Assembly (NCBI GenBank): GCA_035079385.1
Contig: JAVHKY010000012.1
Span: 4,756,501-4,820,500, forward strand
DNA: 64,000 bases
Source of the DNA: Aspidiotus rigidus
Lineage: Eukaryota > Arthropoda > Insecta > Hemiptera > Diaspididae
Direction of reading: 5' to 3'
The translations under genes and the position numbers were made by a program. Below, one piece after another: positions 60,961 through 64,000 of the stretch. Under the pieces are notes generated by a model. It did not search any database and was not told where the DNA came from. It saw nothing but the letters and a program-made list of their open reading frames with translations. The first letter of the stretch is position 1, and the number at the start of each line of letters is the position of its first letter.

Positions 60961-62640
60961 GGAAAGGCCGGAATATTTGAAACTTGACAACGTTGCACGG
61001 GTCTGAAATGTGTATAGTAGAACGTTAAAACACTTGATTTTAAACAAATATGTGAAGTTTTCGAAAAAAATGCAGACAACGTCCTTTAAAGAGCCAATGT
61101 TTTTTGATATTTTGAGTTTGGTCTCATTAAGATGAATCAACTATGAAGCGAGTTATTAACGTTTAAAAAAAAAAAAGTCGCACAGAGGGCGAAGCGCGGT
61201 ACATCGCTTTGTAGTCGATCGATCTTAACAAGACCGAGTTCAAAAAATCGAGAATTGTTTACTCCCTCCATATATTTATGAACTTTTTTCCCGTGGAATC
61301 AAATACTGTTCGCAAATCAATGATTAACGTGTTCTTCGAAGCTTTTTCCATAAGAGCCTGTATAAAACTCGGCCCTGTATTTCATCGCGATGTTGCCAGA
61401 TTTGATATTCCGGCCTAATACTAGAGACGGGCGTGGCGTTGGCGTATCACTGCTTGAACAAAGTGAGCAATACTCGCGTGTTTTTTTGAAAAAGGAAGGG
61501 CACCTTGTGAGGAGGACGTCATTCGCTCCTACGCAAGAATTTACTTGTGATACCGCTACATTCTTGATATTTTCTCTGAAAAACATCTTTCCTAACCATT
61601 CATGACGTAAATAGTAGAATTGACGTCTATCTATATCAACGATTAATAAATAGAACAAGGTCTTCTGAATAACAAAAGTTGAAAGTATATACAACTTATT
61701 ATGAACAAGTATTGCTGTGTAACCAGTCCAAAAGTGAATCTAGGATGTGATTTTACGCCTATAATCTGTAAGGTATACATTTTTGAAAATATTTCTAAAA
61801 TGAATTGGACCCTATTTTCGCAAAAAAGTCCACACGATGATAAATTCATGAGAAATATTATCTTATCTACGACTGCGAAAAATACCTATCTCTAGAATAA
61901 TGTTCTCTCATGTGGCTGGTTTAATCCCAATATTGAAAAAACTTTACGCTGTCTAATTGCTTGTTGAAATGAAACGTCAAAACGTTAATCTACTTATTTA
62001 TTCATTTGAAATGTGTCGTAGTCTTGAGAACAGAATTGAAGATGTTCATGTTGAAAATTGACCATTACATCACAAATACACAAAAACACACTCTTTTTAA
62101 ATAACAACGCTATAATTTTTGAAAACGCTTTGTGTATTGTGCAAAATAAAGTTACGTCACTGATTGACATGGAATGCAAGTATGCAACCTATTCGGAGTG
62201 CAAGCGCGAAAGAGTCGCGCTCTACAATTTCAATGGTGTGGAAAAAAAGAACTTGATCATTTTCCAAAAGTCTTCAGACCAAGATGAAAATGGTCTCATT
62301 TGAGAGACAATTTAAAGACTAATCAAATTTATTCTCTTCAATTTTTTAATTAAAGCTTTCGTTCCCAAAATATTTCGAGATTAGTTAACAGGTAGTTAAA
62401 TGGGAAATTGTACATGGTCACATCTATAAGAGAGTCGACAGTAGCGCTCGATCGCTACCAGCACTCCGAATTAGCGAAAAGAGTATTTTCGAGTCGGTGT
62501 GGAAAAGAAAAAAGAATTATTTCTTTTTCGGAGAGTTTCAAAGTTCCTGGGCAAATAGAAGAGCGTAACCTCATTGACGATTTTAGAAGTTCTTTCATAA
62601 TGAAGAATAGAAATTACAAAATTGTCTAACTGAAAATATT
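60961..62640. other. No gene seen
   Basis: Several short frames of 60-125 codons on both strands, none with a recognised domain. Confidence 0.4.
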
Positions 62641-62649
62641 TTTCTTACA

Positions 62650-64000
62650 TTTTTTTCTTAAATTTTAAACTTGACTAAATTTATTTGAATTGAATGCCTT
62701 ACAATTTATTTAATTTTGATAATTTGTTGAATTTAATTTTGAAAAGTTCATTGTCTCAATAATTTAAAAATAATATCACGATGACCCAAATGAATTGATG
62801 TTTTAGAAATAGGAAAGTAATATGAAATCAATTTTTTGAAATATGATAGAATATATTTTTCAAATAGATGACATCTTTTTCGAATAAAATAACTCTTATG
62901 ATGAGAAATAGAAAATTTGATTGAATGAATTAATAATACTTATGTTCGATCATTTTTTACTTTAGATAAAGATATGAAAAATATTTATATTTTATTATTG
63001 ATTATAAGAAGTTCATTCTTAAGTTTTAATTAATTTTCAGGATATAGAAAGCTACATTGAGGCTCATATTCAATAAAGAAACAAAGATTGAAAGTAAAAA
63101 AAGTATATTTTACATTTTTGTATGATGTTAACGTAAACTATGTTTGATTTTGATCTTTCTTTCTTCTTTAAACTAATCTTTGACCTTCATCTTCAATTTC
63201 ATTGATTTTGATAATCTTCCAAACGGAAAGTTCAATCATTTTAACAATAATAAGTATGACAATGCAAACAAATTTTCCTCTTAGGAACTGCAAAATATTA
63301 TAAAGTTGATCTTTTGGAAACTAATGAAATATAGTTTTCAAGTAAATAACTCTATGGATGAAAAGAAAAAAATTGAATTGAATAAATTGACAGAAAAATA
63401 TAATTTTGATGATTTTTATCTGTAAATAAAAGTTTTAAAAAATTTATTTCATCATTGATTGTGGAATCATAAGTTCATAGTCAAGTTTCAATGTTTCAAT
63501 TTTATCTTCATTTACATCAATTTTGCTAATCTTTCAAACAGTAATTTCAATCATTTTAAAAATAATGAATAATGATGATCCAAATAATTTTCTTTTCAGA
63601 AATGGAAAAGTATTATAAAATCAATTATTTGAAAACTGGTAGAATATCTTTTTCTAATAAATAACTCTTTTGGAGAAAAGAAGATAATTAAATGAATAAA
63701 TTCTTCTTAGTCAAATTTCAATCAATCTTTCAATTTTACATTCAGTTTAAAATCAATTTCCCACTTCCCCCCTTTTTTTTTTACAAATTATTTAATAGTG
63801 AAATTTATAAACTTGACATGCAAAAGTAGGAATGGGAGTGTAAGGTGTAAGTATTTCAAGGAACACATGACTATAATCTTTAAATTGAATAAATTTCCAA
63901 GTTACCATATTATTTTATATTTTTGTAATTTTTTAAATATAAATAAAGATATCAAATATATTTCACATTTCAATATTGATTATGAAAAGTTCGTTGTCAA
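62650..64000. repeat. AT-rich diverged tandem repeat
   Basis: Sequence above 75% AT by eye. A block reading AAATGGAAAAGTATTATAAA..TCAATT..TTGAAAA..TAGAATAT..AAATAACTCTT appears near 62800, 63290 and 63590. The spacing is about 490 then 310 bp and identity is low (roughly 65-70%). It looks like a decayed satellite and runs off the window end. Confidence 0.55.

Overview
This window is eukaryotic nuclear DNA, most likely from an arthropod and probably an insect. The evidence is AT-rich sequence, GT-AG introns, and a set of animal genes: ribokinase, two eIF4E genes, transformer-2, CDP-diacylglycerol synthase, REV1, ATG13, and a secreted CUB-domain protein of an arthropod-typical type. Many degenerate transposons lie in the introns and intergenic DNA. 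I assembled exons by eye from splice signals, reading phase and conserved protein motifs. The species cannot be named from this sequence.

Layout. (1) 1-10811, minus strand: a secreted CUB-domain gene whose 3' end leaves the window. Its introns hold a dead Jockey-like retrotransposon, a hAT element carrying a nested 45-bp minisatellite, and a dead Penelope-like element. (2) 10812-15611: no convincing gene, but a cluster of short inverted-repeat transposons. (3) 15612-17242, minus: a complete 7-exon ribokinase. (4) 18296-24831, minus: eIF4E, with an intronless transformer-2 gene (23907-24698) on the same strand inside its first intron. (5) 25654-26893, plus: a second eIF4E arranged head-to-head with the first. 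(6) 28313-31562, minus: CDP-DAG synthase. (7) 32930-37382, minus: REV1 translesion polymerase. (8) 37383-43281: intergenic, with a dead Penelope-like element. (9) 43282 onward, plus: the first two coding exons of ATG13; no later exon was found in the remaining 20 kb. (10) 43858-64000: repeat-rich DNA, possibly one very long ATG13 intron, with Jockey, Penelope and RTE-like remnants, several short transposons with target-site duplications, dispersed 45-bp repeats and an AT-rich tail.

The host genes are housekeeping functions (translation, splicing, phospholipid synthesis, DNA damage tolerance, autophagy, ribose use) and do not form one pathway. The most notable points are the divergent eIF4E pair with transformer-2 nested inside one copy, the layered transposon nests that can be dated relative to one another, and a repeat family that carries 45-bp minisatellites and perfect TGACGTCA palindromes.
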